Shown here: positions 21,780 to 31,739 of the stretch, piece after piece
Layout of the letters: each line of letters starts with the position of its first letter
How positions within the stretch are numbered: the first letter of the stretch is position 1
Assembly (NCBI GenBank): GCA_026874595.1
Contig: CM049319.1
Span: 41,087,973-41,151,972 of the forward strand
Direction of reading: 5' to 3'
Length of the DNA stretch: 64,000 nt
Origin: Sipunculus nudus
Lineage: Eukaryota; Annelida; Sipuncula; Golfingiida; Sipunculidae
Notes under the pieces: model-generated
Seen by the model: only the letters and a program-made list of their open reading frames with translations
Database searches by the model: none
What the model was told of the DNA's origin: nothing
Position numbers and translations under genes: made by a program

Positions 21780-22488
21780 TTCTTGTTCTGTCTCGCGAAA
21801 GCTGCGAGCATGTGTGTAACTGTTCGACTGAATCTTTCTATCATCCATCAGATTGCGGGTGATAGGGCGTTGTCTTTGTCTTCTGGATGTCCAGCAAACG
21901 GCACATCTCTTTGAAGAGACTGCGCTCGAAGTCTTTCCCCTGATCTGTGTGGAAGACCCAAGCCACTCCTAGCCTACAGATCCACTCATCCACAACCACC
22001 CGGGCAACAGTCTGCGCCGTTTGATCGGGTAGGACATAGGCCTCTGTCCACTTGATGAAGTCATATATCACCAAGATTAACTGTTTTCCAGTTAGAGTTT
22101 TCGACAAGGGTCCCATGACGTCAGAAGCGATTCTTTCTAAGGGAAAGCCGACAACCTCTTGTTTGAGTACTGCCTTGTTACTCTTTTGTCTGGGCTTCCA
22201 GGCCCAACAGTCTCTGCACTGCTGGCACCACCGTTCTACATCTCCTCTTACTCCAGTCCAGTAGAACCGCTGTCGGATGCTGTGGAGCGTCTTGGAGATT
22301 CCAAGATGCCTATCCTTTTTGTGTTCATGCAGCTGCAGTATTTTCTCCTTTTGGATCTCAGTTTTGAGCCATAAACTGATGAAAAGGTTCTGACCTGGCG
22401 TCCTGATCAAATTAATGGTAGAGAGACCCATTACGGATCTCAAGGATATTCCATTGGCTCCAAAGGGCCTTGAGATCCCGCACTTCAT
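21780..22488 (-). pseudogene. Ty3/Gypsy integrase remnant
   Basis: The minus-strand frame 22488-21841 shows the HHCC zinc-binding segment (RHLGISKTL, then CQQCRDC). The DDE core follows: the first Asp is in IASDVMGPL, and the second lies in FHTDQGKDFE. PYHPQSDG ends the frame. The next bases (21840 down to about 21780) continue in another frame with IERFSRTVTHML, which carries the expected catalytic Glu, so a single-base frameshift at about 21841 separates it. The family inserts retroelement cDNA into the genome. This copy is broken here and lacks the other pol domains nearby. Confidence 0.9.
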
Positions 22489-22740
22489 GAGATATTTCGT
22501 GCCACTTTGGTTGATCTCCCAAGCGTCTGATCTTAGCGATACCCGAATCTTCGGATTTGAATTGGCTCAATTGGTCAACACTCTAGTTGTCTATCCAATT
22601 TGATTGACCATCCTCTCCAGTATCATTGCATTGTCAGTATCATGATACACTGCTGTCTAGTGAGTCCATCCGCATGTCCATGCTTGGCACCAGGACGGTG
22701 ACGAATGGTAAAATCATACGTATCTAGCACGGAAATCCGC

Positions 22741-23240
22741 CTAGCTATCATGCCCGCTGGTTCCTAAAGGTTCAGTAGTCATTGTAGAGAAGCGTGGTCC
22801 GTCCAGATCAGAAATGACCGTCCCAACAAGTACATCCGAAAGTGTTTGACGATGGTCACCACAGCCAGCAACTCCCGTTTTGTATTTCCTCTGGGCCGAG
22901 CGTAGGCTTTTGCTCGCGTTAGCCACAAATCGCTCTTGCCCATTTTGAATCTGTGAGAGGCAACTCCAAATGATGGCCCAACTGGCATCCGTGTCTAGGA
23001 TTAGCAAACCTTCACGGCGAGGGTATGCCAGCACAGGTGCGGTAGTCAGCATCTCTTTCAACTGCTGGAAGGCTTCCACGCAGTCATCCTTCCACTTAAA
23101 CTTAGTGTTTTTCTTGGTCATCGCAGTTAGCAGTGCAGCGAGGTATGAGTACTCTTGCATGAATCTCCTGTAATACGAAGCGGAACCAAAGAAGCTTCTC
23201 ATTCTGAATAGAGTAGCCAAGTGTGACGTCACCCAGACTA
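22741..23240 (-). pseudogene. Ty3/Gypsy RT C-terminus and RNase H remnant
   Basis: The frame 23232-22741 begins with FFGSASYYRRFM, the typical RT thumb segment. KWKDDCVEAFQQLK follows, then LILDTDAS, which holds the first RNase H acidic residue. A second minus frame (22988-22779) carries the other RNase H signatures KRELLAVV and IWTDHASL, so at least one frameshift lies near 22930-22980. The polymerase palm with the YxDD motif is absent; only about 100 bp separate this from the 5' LTR. The loss implies an internal deletion. Confidence 0.9.
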
Positions 23241-23313
23241 TCGTAATGATTGACTTGCTGGTTTCTATATCTCATCGGTTATCATTCAGGCCCCGGCCAG
23301 AAATTCAACCCAA

Positions 23314-23333
23314 GCCCCACGTTACAGCGCCAA
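23314..23333 (-). other. Putative primer-binding site
   Basis: On the minus strand TGGCGCTGTAACGTGGGG starts one base inside the 5' LTR end. It has the TGG start expected for pairing with a tRNA 3' CCA end. The tRNA was not identified. Confidence 0.65.
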
Positions 23334-23695
23334 TGCTGGAATATTATAATGAGCCGTTACAAAATTAGGGTCGGAGAGCTTATGTGGTGATCAACCTATG
23401 GGAAGAAGAAAAAAAAACCCAGCCGAAGACGATTAACAATAACATAATAAATCCACGACAGACAGTAGGTTGTTGACCACTTTCTGGATACTCCACAGCA
23501 GTCAATAAATACTAGACCTATTGTATTTCATTTCACACTCGGTACAACGTCCAACGGACGCCAAAACCGCCTTTCAGCCCGATCCTCGCTTCCGACTCAA
23601 CGTTTTGCTGACGTGTTCCGCTGAACGGGCACCTGCTCCCAGCAAAGTAGATTGGAACTCACAAACAAAATTCTACCTACCCGCAACTCGCTACA
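23334..23695 (-). repeat. Gypsy 5' LTR (362 bp)
   Basis: On the + strand it runs from TGCTGG to CTACA, so it has TG..CA ends. It aligns with the interrupted left LTR but lacks the two insertions, and so serves as the empty-site reference for both. It lies 108 bp upstream of a C1q exon. Confidence 0.85.
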
Positions 23696-23803
23696 TACAC
23701 TATGCCCAAGAAAACAATTTATAGAAAAATCCTACAACATAATCTATGCCCACGATATAAGTTTATAGATAAAACTGTGTAGATTTTGTTTTCAATCTTT
23801 CAG
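23696..23803 (+). other. 44-bp motif and splice acceptor upstream of the C1q exon
   Basis: A unit of the 44-bp motif (TCCTACAACATAATCTATGC at 23730) is followed by GTTTATAGATA. The pyrimidine-rich TTTTGTTTTCAATCTTTCAG ends at 23803 and is a good 3' splice site. Only 108 bp separate the LTR from the exon. Confidence 0.75.
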
Positions 23804-24513
23804 ATAGACTTTGATAATTTTGTGGATGTTTTCCGGTCATCTACAAGTCACACCGATATTGACACGACAAGTCGGGATATCATCACATCGTTGACAGCAG
23901 GACAGGTCATGTTTACCACTTCCACGGCACTGGGCATGTACAGCGACGCTCAGCTACAGACATCTTGGATGGTGTTCGGCTTACACGAGTCCATGGATCA
24001 AGTGATTGGCTTCTGTGGAGCTAAAAATGGCACCAGCACAGGGCCCCGATTACCTCTGACTTTTGACGCTGTATTGGCCGCTGCAGGCGGAGGGTTCAAT
24101 CATAAGTCGGGTATTTTCACCGCCCCGCAAGAAGGGATCTACTATTTTTCAGTATCAGCTGGAACTGAATCACAGGATCCGGCCGAGCTCCGTGTAGTCA
24201 GGAATGGCGTCGATGTTGTAGGTCTCACAAGTACTTCCTTCTCAAATGAAGGTGTGGACATCATGTCCCGGTCGGTCGCCATTTATCTGGAAAAATCAGA
24301 CACTGTTGTTGTAAACGTGGTTGGTGACAGCACGGTGTATTCCGATGGAGAGTATCAAACATCATTTTGTGGATTTCTCTATAGCCCGATGCATCTTGCG
24401 CCAGTGTCGTGGTCAGTAGGGAGGAACACCAATGCCACATTTTCTGATCTCACCAAAGGAATCGGCTTCAATGTCGTCCTGCACAATCAAGGCATGATTT
24501 GGAACGCGTCTGC
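23804..24513 (+). CDS. C1q-domain protein, exon with C1q domain 1 and start of domain 2
   Basis: An internal exon of 236 codons plus two bases. It starts in phase 0 after the acceptor at 23803 and ends before the donor GTGAGT (24514). There is no plausible start Met or signal peptide, so at least one upstream exon is missing. Residues 1-60 form a linker without a recognised domain. Residues about 67-195 form a C1q/TNF-like beta-sandwich, with the hallmark FTAPQEGIYYFSVS (105-118) and the terminal CGFLYSP (189-195). From residue 201 (VSWSVGRN) a second C1q domain begins, and FNVVLHNQGMIWNAS is its first strands. Proteins of this family are usually secreted, trimerise through the C1q head and act as pattern-recognition or agglutinating lectin-like proteins in molluscs; that role is inferred from the family. 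The reading frame is intact and there is no collagen stretch. Confidence 0.92.
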
Positions 24514-26369
24514 GTGAGTTATATATATATTTTTCTAATTAGAAAAATAGGTACAAATAGTGATTAATATCTTCATTCATATCTTTATAATTTCGTATTT
24601 TGTTATGGACATTTACGCGTGTGCCTATAGAAGAGCTGATTGACAAAAATTACGGTGTTTGCACTCTTAAATACTTCGGGCATATTTTGGAGGGGGTGGT
24701 AGGAAGAGGTTTATTTTATCCGAACAATTTATTCTGACACTGACATTAACATTTCTATCTGTATATTTTTCTGCCATGAATTTCGCCGTTCTCGTAGAGT
24801 GTCTCAACTCCTTTAGGAACTGGATCATTGCTTATTGACATTAATAATTAAAATTTGAATTTGATCTCGAGCTTTCCTTCACCTTGCCTTATCTCGGGAA
24901 ATATACTATTGATTGATTTTATCTGCATGATATTGTATTACACTTAAGTTGAACATAGCAAACAGTGATCTTTGTTTTTTTTAAGATTGCAGATATAAGC
25001 ACTAAATTGTATTCTTTTGTCATAAATAACATGTAAAATGGACAAGGATTGGGCCTGTATATATCCGTTCGATTTTTTCGTACACAGTGATTAACGTGTT
25101 TGTCCTCGCCGATGTAAAATGATAAACAGGAAAATTAATTATACCTACAACATTGATTTATGAATATTCTATATCGATCAAAAATGTACATATTAACGGT
25201 GTATATAGCAAGTGAAAATATGCGTTTTAAAACACAAGACGAACAGGCCAGAGATCAAATTTCTACTTAGCTGATAAGTTGCATAAATATAGGAACCGCT
25301 CACATTGAATGTACTGGTTATTCGAAACAAACAAGAGTGAGAAAAATCAACTTGAACCTCAGCAGAATAAATCGAGTATAACAATGATTATAACTGGATG
25401 TCGGTTTGCCTTATTATTATCTTTTTTCGGTGTTGTTTATTACCTTTTAATGTAAACGTTTGTTTGTCTTTATTAATAAATAGGCAAGATTTGTTTTGAA
25501 AAATAATTAAAGAAATGTTTACAGTTGGACCCTTGCAAGTGCTCATGATCTCTGTATAAATATACCCCGTCTTTTCGTCAGAAAAAAACATATGGTGTGA
25601 AATTTTTCAGTTCATGTGTATTCAATGGAATCTGTACCCAAATAATATCTAGCCGCCATAAGCTAACTCAAAAGTTATTTTTACAGATACATACATTTGG
25701 TCAAGTCTGCATTTGTAATCCAAAATTGATTATTTCATAGAAAAGGAATTGTTGCTTCTTTCTTAATTATGTGCCAAATTAGTTTGCTTTTGTTAAATTA
25801 AGTTGTTTAGTATGTTCTGCCAGTCAAACTTCATACAAGAGTATATTTACAGGAAGCAGCAAGTACTTTCAAAATATATTTTAAAATAATCTCAGAGAAA
25901 ACAGCAAACCAATTTTTGTTTGCCTTCAGGTATATATTAAGGTCAAAAGAGCAAGATATCCAATCTATGAATAGTGGCATGTTAAGGAAAATGACAAGAT
26001 TCATATTCTGTCAACTATATAATAAACATTGGTGGTGTTTTAATGATTTCCTTACAAGTCCCTGTATGTGAAATGAACTAGGCAAGACTCGACATCTGAT
26101 TCAGAGCTCAACAACAGTGATTGCTCAGAAGACAAAGCAGTAAAATCTTTAAACCTGACATGAAAACTTTAGGTCCTTAAGATTTATTTTGTTATTTATT
26201 CATTGATATCTTAGCTAGTATAGATCACCAAATGAATTATCATGTCACCAGTTATTCTGATTAATGTGGAATCCTTTTATAAACTTCATTCAATGGAAGA
26301 TTCAAAACAACTGTGAGATGACAAAGTCGGTGCATATTAAATGCATACACTTAAGAGTAATTTGAAAAC

Positions 26370-26660
26370 CGGTTTCTGTGCCTCGGGGGAAGAGCACAGA
26401 ACTCACAGCCGGGAGGTTGTGAGTTCAAATCTTAGCCGAGGTGGTGAGATTTTCACGGGCGGCTCCCACCCAGGCTGAGCGCTCTATAGTTTCAATGGGA
26501 AGGCTGTGAACCATAGCCGTGTATCACTCACAGATGAGTGCGTCTTTGGGGGGTTCCTCAGTGTTATGACCCAGCCATAGGGATGATTACAAAGCCAGGA
26601 CCCACAGGTGCAGTAGACACTGGGGGACAGCAGGATACAAAAATGATATGATAGGAAGCG
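26370..26660 (+). mobile_element. tRNA-derived SINE
   Basis: The head resembles a tRNA: TGCCTCGGGGGAAGAGCAC is A-box-like, and GAGTTCAAATC (26421-26431) matches the pol III B box GGTTCGANTCC. The spacing is right for a tRNA gene. A non-tRNA body follows, and the 3' end is indistinct. Degeneracy of both boxes suggests an old copy. SINEs are pol III transcribed and moved by LINE machinery; the partner is not identified here. Confidence 0.65.
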
Positions 26661-27273
26661 AGTACTACCGCCCTGTCACGCAGTCCCAAACCGAAATGGA
26701 ACTCTGCAGATGTTTATACTTAGTTAGACAAGGAGCATGCAAAATGGAGGCTGGTACCTCTATCCAAAAATTAAATTTGGAAATAAAAATCCAGGAAAAT
26801 CCTTTTTAATCTTTTTTTTAAATTAATAATAAGGTAAGGTTTGCTTACCAAATAGTACGTTGTTATATAGAACTTTCAAATGCAACCGAGTTACATATAT
26901 TGTATTCTACATACATTTTATATATACATGATATATATACATGTATATACCATTCAGATGGTATGCTCAGATGGAGCTCGTGTTCACCGTTGTGTTATTA
27001 GCCTCCGTGGTGGGCGAGAGTTCATGTCTGATGAAGAAATAAGCCAAAAGGTTGTCATCCTTAATAGATGAAATGAATCAACGCCTACTTCCACACAACT
27101 CCGTCCGTTGCCAAAGTTATACTTTATATACTACAAAGTTATATGTATATCCTGCGTCTTATCTATGTTAAAAGTAATTAGATGAATAGCATTTCGAATA
27201 TTATAGTTCCAGTTGAAGGGGTCTTTGGCGATTTTCAGTTAACGCCAAATATTCCACAAAATAGGAAAAAGAA
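26661..27273. other. Intronic DNA with a signal-peptide-like mini-ORF
   Basis: AT-rich. At 26971-27042 an ATG frame of 23 codons reads MELVFTVVLLASVVGESSC, then four residues and a stop. It has a hydrophobic core like a signal peptide. No donor splice site in the phase needed by the exon at 31391 is apparent. Otherwise nothing is recognised. Confidence 0.35.
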
Positions 27274-29590
27274 AACAAGGCCTACAGGCCTAATGCAAAC
27301 CTGTGCATATGGAAATACACCAGGTATAATGCTTAAATGCTGGACCATTACTTCTCATGTATATGAACAATGCAAGTACTAAACATTTTGAATAAGACAC
27401 AATTACATAAACATCACTGCTGAAATTCTGCCATGGATGCACACAACACAAAAATGATTGTAGCTGGCACTGCCAGTCTTGTATACAACAAAGTTATCAA
27501 AGATATATACATATGCCCAATTTCAGACTCATTTATCAAACCTCTCCTGAAAATAAGCAGGAACACACACTGTAGGGGCACCACCTGTCTTGTATATGAC
27601 AAACCTATTCGATAAGTATATATATGCCCAATTTCAGGCTGATATATCAAATTCCTCTGTAGAAAAAAAAGACACATACACTGTGCAAAAGTCATTGTAG
27701 GTGGCGACACCTGTCTTGTGAACGAGAAAGCCATCAAAGACACATAGACAGGTCAAAATATCAGGCCAATACATCGAACTTACCTTGAGTCTGATGCATG
27801 GGGCTGACCAGGCTTAGGTGGGAGGCAGTTGCCCCTAGTGAACTGTGACAATTTTGCTGGCTCAGTCTACTGCACTGAGTGAACTCATGACCTGCACCTG
27901 GCTAGACTGAGTGAACTTTTGACCTGTACCTGGCTGCACTGAGTGAACTTTTGACCTGTTGCACAGTCTGACACAGTTGGCACTCTGCCAAAGCTATAAA
28001 TAGATCCAGACTTACCTCTAGCCTGTTGCCAAATCTGAAATAGTAGCCACACAATTGCATAAGCTAATGCAGGGGCCCTGCCCTGAGGAGCATGACACCC
28101 ATGAAGTGATCACATGGTGCCCATGAGGTGTTCACATGTCACCCATGAGGTGATCTCATGCCTTGTGCTTTGCTGCACTGATTGAACTCTTGACCTATAT
28201 CTGGCTGCACTGAATGAACTCTTGATCTGTTGCCAAATCTGAAACAGTTGGCAGTATCTCAACCTATAAAAGATACACATTCTTGGCCTGATGGAAAACT
28301 GTTATCACATACTGATAGACTTTGGCTAAAATGCTTTTTATAAAGCTGACATATTCAAAAACTTGTTATCAAAATATCTAGAATGATAAAAGATGCAGTC
28401 CTTTTATTGTTAAAGGTCCAATAATTCTGCAAAAAATCATTCAAGTAAACTTGAACAAAGGCCATCTAAGAATAATTTTTGTGCAAAGTTACAGAAGTTA
28501 TAACTGAAACAATAATTTTGTAGAAGAACAGTTTTGCAGTCCTCAGTTTAAAATAGACATAATAATGGCCATAAGACCAACTTAAGCTTTTCTGATATGA
28601 TTGAAAAGACCATGTCCTAGGATAGTTCTTTTGAAAAATTGAACAATTCAACTTGAAAGTTTCATAATTAACATTTTAAGCTGAAAGAGGCTAAAATTGT
28701 GAGGTTTTGCCCATAAAAAACAGGTCAATGTAGGTGGCACCACAAAATCTGCAACTTCAAATATGAGTCATGTGACCATCATTTGCACAATACTTGGTAA
28801 TGCTAGCTTCTGCATTTCTGAGATTACTTTGTCAGTAAGCTTACTTGGCCAAATGACTGTTCAAATTCATGTAACTCCACTAAAATTCATCAAATGCAAA
28901 CCATTTGAACAAACATGAGAGGGCTCTGGGATAATTTCTGTAAAATATTGAACAATTTGGCTGGACCGTTTACATGAAGACTTTAAAAAGTTTTTCAGCT
29001 TTTCCCCTGTAATATCTAATTAAATGCAGATAGTAAAAAAAATAAGCGGAATCCCACAAAATTTTATATGTGACAGATTACTGCATAAAATCTGGGGCTG
29101 GTAGCTCCTGCTATTCCTGAGAAATTATGGTTTAATGTACAGATGACCAATGACCCCGTACAAAAAAAGGTCAATGCAGGTGGCACAACCAATACCTGAA
29201 TTTCATAGATGACTCATGTGACCAACACTGGCATAAAATTTGGTGATGATAGCTCCGGCTGTTTCTGAGACTGTCATTTTAGTGTGCTTTTTTGGACAGA
29301 TGACTAAGTTCAACTTCCTGTAACTCGGCCAAAAATCACTGAACTTGAACCATTTGAACAAACTTGAGAGAGATGGTATAAAAGATTATTTCTGTGAAAT
29401 ATTGAAAAATTTGGCTTGACATTTTCGTTGGTTTTTAGCTTTTTCTCTAAAAAATCTAAGAAAATGCAAAATTTTTTAGATGGCTAACTTTTTGCATTAA
29501 ATTTCATTATGCTAATGTTTTAAAAATAGTATGGGTTAACGTACAGATGACGGACACTTCCACATCATCACATTAGCTCACAGGTTCGCT
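27274..29590 (+). mobile_element. Family-A dispersed repeat, copy A1 (2.3 kb, intronic)
   Basis: The head is AACAAGGCCTACAGGCC (palindrome 27279-27290). The body has about 34-bp reiterations of CTGCACTGAGTGAACT..GACCTG (27862-27965) and CATGAGGTGATCACATG reiterations (28089-28165). The tail AGCTCACAGGTTCGCT (29575-29590) has lost the final A-run. Two degenerate copies of the GGTGGCGCCACC palindrome (28731 and 29178) are present. Short open frames on both strands are not conserved. No proteins are seen. Confidence 0.8.
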
Positions 29591-30955
29591 TTAAATTACT
29601 ATAGATGCATACTGAATGCAAAATTATAATACAGATACATCTCACTGATGGCAAAATCTTGAATTAAGTTGAGTATGGTTACCAATTATTTATAATCCAT
29701 GTACAGCCGTCTTTATATACCCACAGAGAGCTGTATACCTGTGATTGGAAACATTGCCTGGCATGAGGAATATCTAAAATCATGAATCTACATTTTTTTA
29801 AAAGCTTCTAAGAAAACATTCTTGCCAATATTAACCATAGATATCCTGAAATCTAAATGTCTATAGAGGCATGATGCAAGGGATGCTTATAAACTGATGC
29901 CAGGCTAGATGTATCTGCTTCACACAGCTAACATCTATGGTAAAATGACTCAAATCAATCTTTATAATTCAATCAAAATTCATTATTTGGAACCATAATA
30001 GACAATTATTATAAGAATTATTCAGGGAATTATTCTTGTAAAATATAAAACAAAATGGCCTCAGTTGAATCAGTCAAAAATGGTTTTACAGGTTTATAAA
30101 TCATATGGGAAAATACAGCAAAATGGCTAAGTTAAGCTTCCTATAACTCAGCCAAAAATCACTGAACCAAAACCATTTGAACAAACTTGAATTATCAACA
30201 TCTAAGGATATTTAATGTGTGAGATTTAGGAATTTGGCCCAGTGGTTTTTGTTGAGAAGATCTTTGTAGCTACTGAGCTAAAATCAGCTGTTACAGCATA
30301 TGACTAAAGTTAGCTTCCCATATAACTCAGCCAAAAGTCACTGAACTGAGACCATCTGAACAAACTTCAGAAAGCACTACCCCAGGATCATTTCTGTGGG
30401 ATATTAAACAATTTTGCCATATGGTTTCAGAGAAGAAGTTTTTTGTAGCCGTCAGTATGATACCGGCACTAATGACCCCCCTACAATAAAGGCCGATGCA
30501 GGTGGCGCCACCTATACCTCAAATTCAGATATGACTCAGGTGACCAACATTGGCATAAAATTTGGTGATGATAGCTTCAGCCGTTTCTGAGATTGTAATT
30601 TTAGTATGCTTTTTTTCATTTTAGTATGCTTTTTTTCGACAGATGACTAAGTTCAACTTCCTGTAACACGGCCAAAAATCACCGAACATAAACCATTCGA
30701 ACAAACTTGAGAAAGATTGTTCCAGAAATCATTTCTTTGAAATATTGGATAATTTGGCTGTACATTTTCGGAGAAGAAGATTTTTAAAGGTTTTTTTGCT
30801 TTTTCCCTATTAAATTTAAGACAACGGAGTTAGCCAAAAAATAAGCAAAATCCGATTAAGTTTTTTAGATGACTAATTTTTGCATAAAATTTTGTGATGT
30901 TAACTCTTGCCGTTTTCAAGTTAGTATGGGTTAACGTACAGACGACGGACGACGG
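29591..30955 (+). repeat. Family-A dispersed repeat, headless copy (intronic)
   Basis: It starts with the ACTATAGATGCATACTGAATGC motif shared with 42060 and 63580. It carries two 177-bp-type modules and GGTGGCGCCACC (about 30505), then the GTTAACGTACAGACGACGG block. The hairpin tail is replaced by a TA tract (30963-30986). Confidence 0.75.
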
Positions 30956-31390
30956 CCGCCGGACAATATATATATATATATATATTTAAGTTGCACTTTA
31001 TCTGTATCAATTTAGAATGATTTTCTGGTTCTAGCCCCCTATAGGAAACATCCAGATCCGCCCTTGATTTTTATCATTAACATTTGTGAGTTGACAAAAT
31101 TGCAATAAGAATAATCCCAATTAGCCTGATGGTAGAGGAACACCTCTATTTATGAGGTGGCTTAGTTATTTTTGGCCTTTCTTTCAAATTTGTCTATCGG
31201 CATTCTTGAAAGATGGATTTGCATTTATCTGGGAAATGTGATGGCATACACCCTTTTATTGTTTTCTTTAAGAATTCACATTTTGTAGGTTATACTGTAT
31301 TTACCAAGTTTTACAGAAGAGATACTTGGTAAAGTTTATTATATGACGTGTTTCTTTGTTATGTGTAATGTGTGTTTGTATCGTCGACAG

Positions 31391-31682
31391 TGATGCCCTG
31401 TACGTACCAATCACTGGCTACTACTTGGTCCAGATTTCATCAGGAGCTCTTCCATCGACGCCAGTCCATCTGATACTTTTCAGGAACGATGACCAGGCGT
31501 TGATTGATCTGTGGCGTCCCTCTATCACACATAATGGTATCAACACTTTGTCCCGATCTGCTGTGGTTCTTCTCCAAGCAGGTGACGTTGTCAAAGTGGG
31601 GGCTGCTACAGGAACGGGATGCTATAGTGACAATTTGCTGCAGACCGCATTCTCTGGGTTCCTGTTATATCGTTTTTCCTGA
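31391..31682 (+). CDS. C1q-domain protein, terminal exon (rest of C1q domain 2)
   Basis: 96 codons plus one base completing the split Ala codon; stop TGA at 31680-31682. It continues domain 2 with DALYVPITGYYLVQIS, the position of the FTAPxxGxYxF hallmark in other C1q domains. It ends with the family-typical TAFSGFLLYRF close to the C-terminus, so the domain is complete after splicing. The FTAP motif is replaced by YVPI, while the G-Y-Y core remains. A poly(A) signal lies 33 nt past the stop. The same frame is open upstream to 31356, but the splice acceptor at 31390 and the phase match to the first exon favour the start given. Confidence 0.92.
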
Positions 31683-31715
31683 GCATTCATTCTTCTGTAA
31701 CTGAATACAGCTTAA

Positions 31716-31721
31716 AATAAA
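31716..31721 (+). terminator. Poly(A) signal AATAAA of the C1q gene
   Basis: The canonical hexamer is shortly downstream of the stop codon, implying a very short 3' UTR. Confidence 0.75.
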
Positions 31722-31739
31722 ATATGCCCCAATGGTACA

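Larger units (their letters stand above)
15270..23695 (-). mobile_element. Decayed Ty3/Gypsy LTR retrotransposon with three nested insertions
   Basis: Two related LTRs face the same way: left 15270-18489 (interrupted) and right 23334-23695. On the minus strand the right LTR is the 5' LTR. It ends in CA and is followed by a primer-binding-site-like TGGCGCTGTAACGTGGGG (23332-23315). A polypurine tract AGGGGAAG (18497-18490) precedes the 3' LTR. Between them lie RT C-terminal, RNase H and integrase remnants on the minus strand. Gag, protease and most of RT are missing, so there was a large internal deletion. Insertions: a family-B repeat (about 15355-17754), a MULE-like MITE (17899-18280) and a LINE (19376-21505). 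No convincing target duplication of the LTR element remains. Confidence 0.85.
24514..31390 (+). other. C1q gene intron, 6.9 kb
   Basis: It begins GTGAGT and ends in CGTCGACAG. It joins phase 2 to phase 2: the split codon is GC/T, Ala. About half of it is repeats: a SINE (from 26370), family-A copies (27274-29590 and 29591-30955) and a short TA tract at 30963-30986. 24520-26369 is AT-rich with no gene or repeat recognised. Confidence 0.85.

Noticed and set aside
31356-31682. A separate single-exon C1q gene starting at the ATG near 31356
   Set aside because: The extra N-terminal residues lie upstream of a splice acceptor, and the domain would lack its first strands, which are present at the end of the 23804-24513 exon in matching phase.
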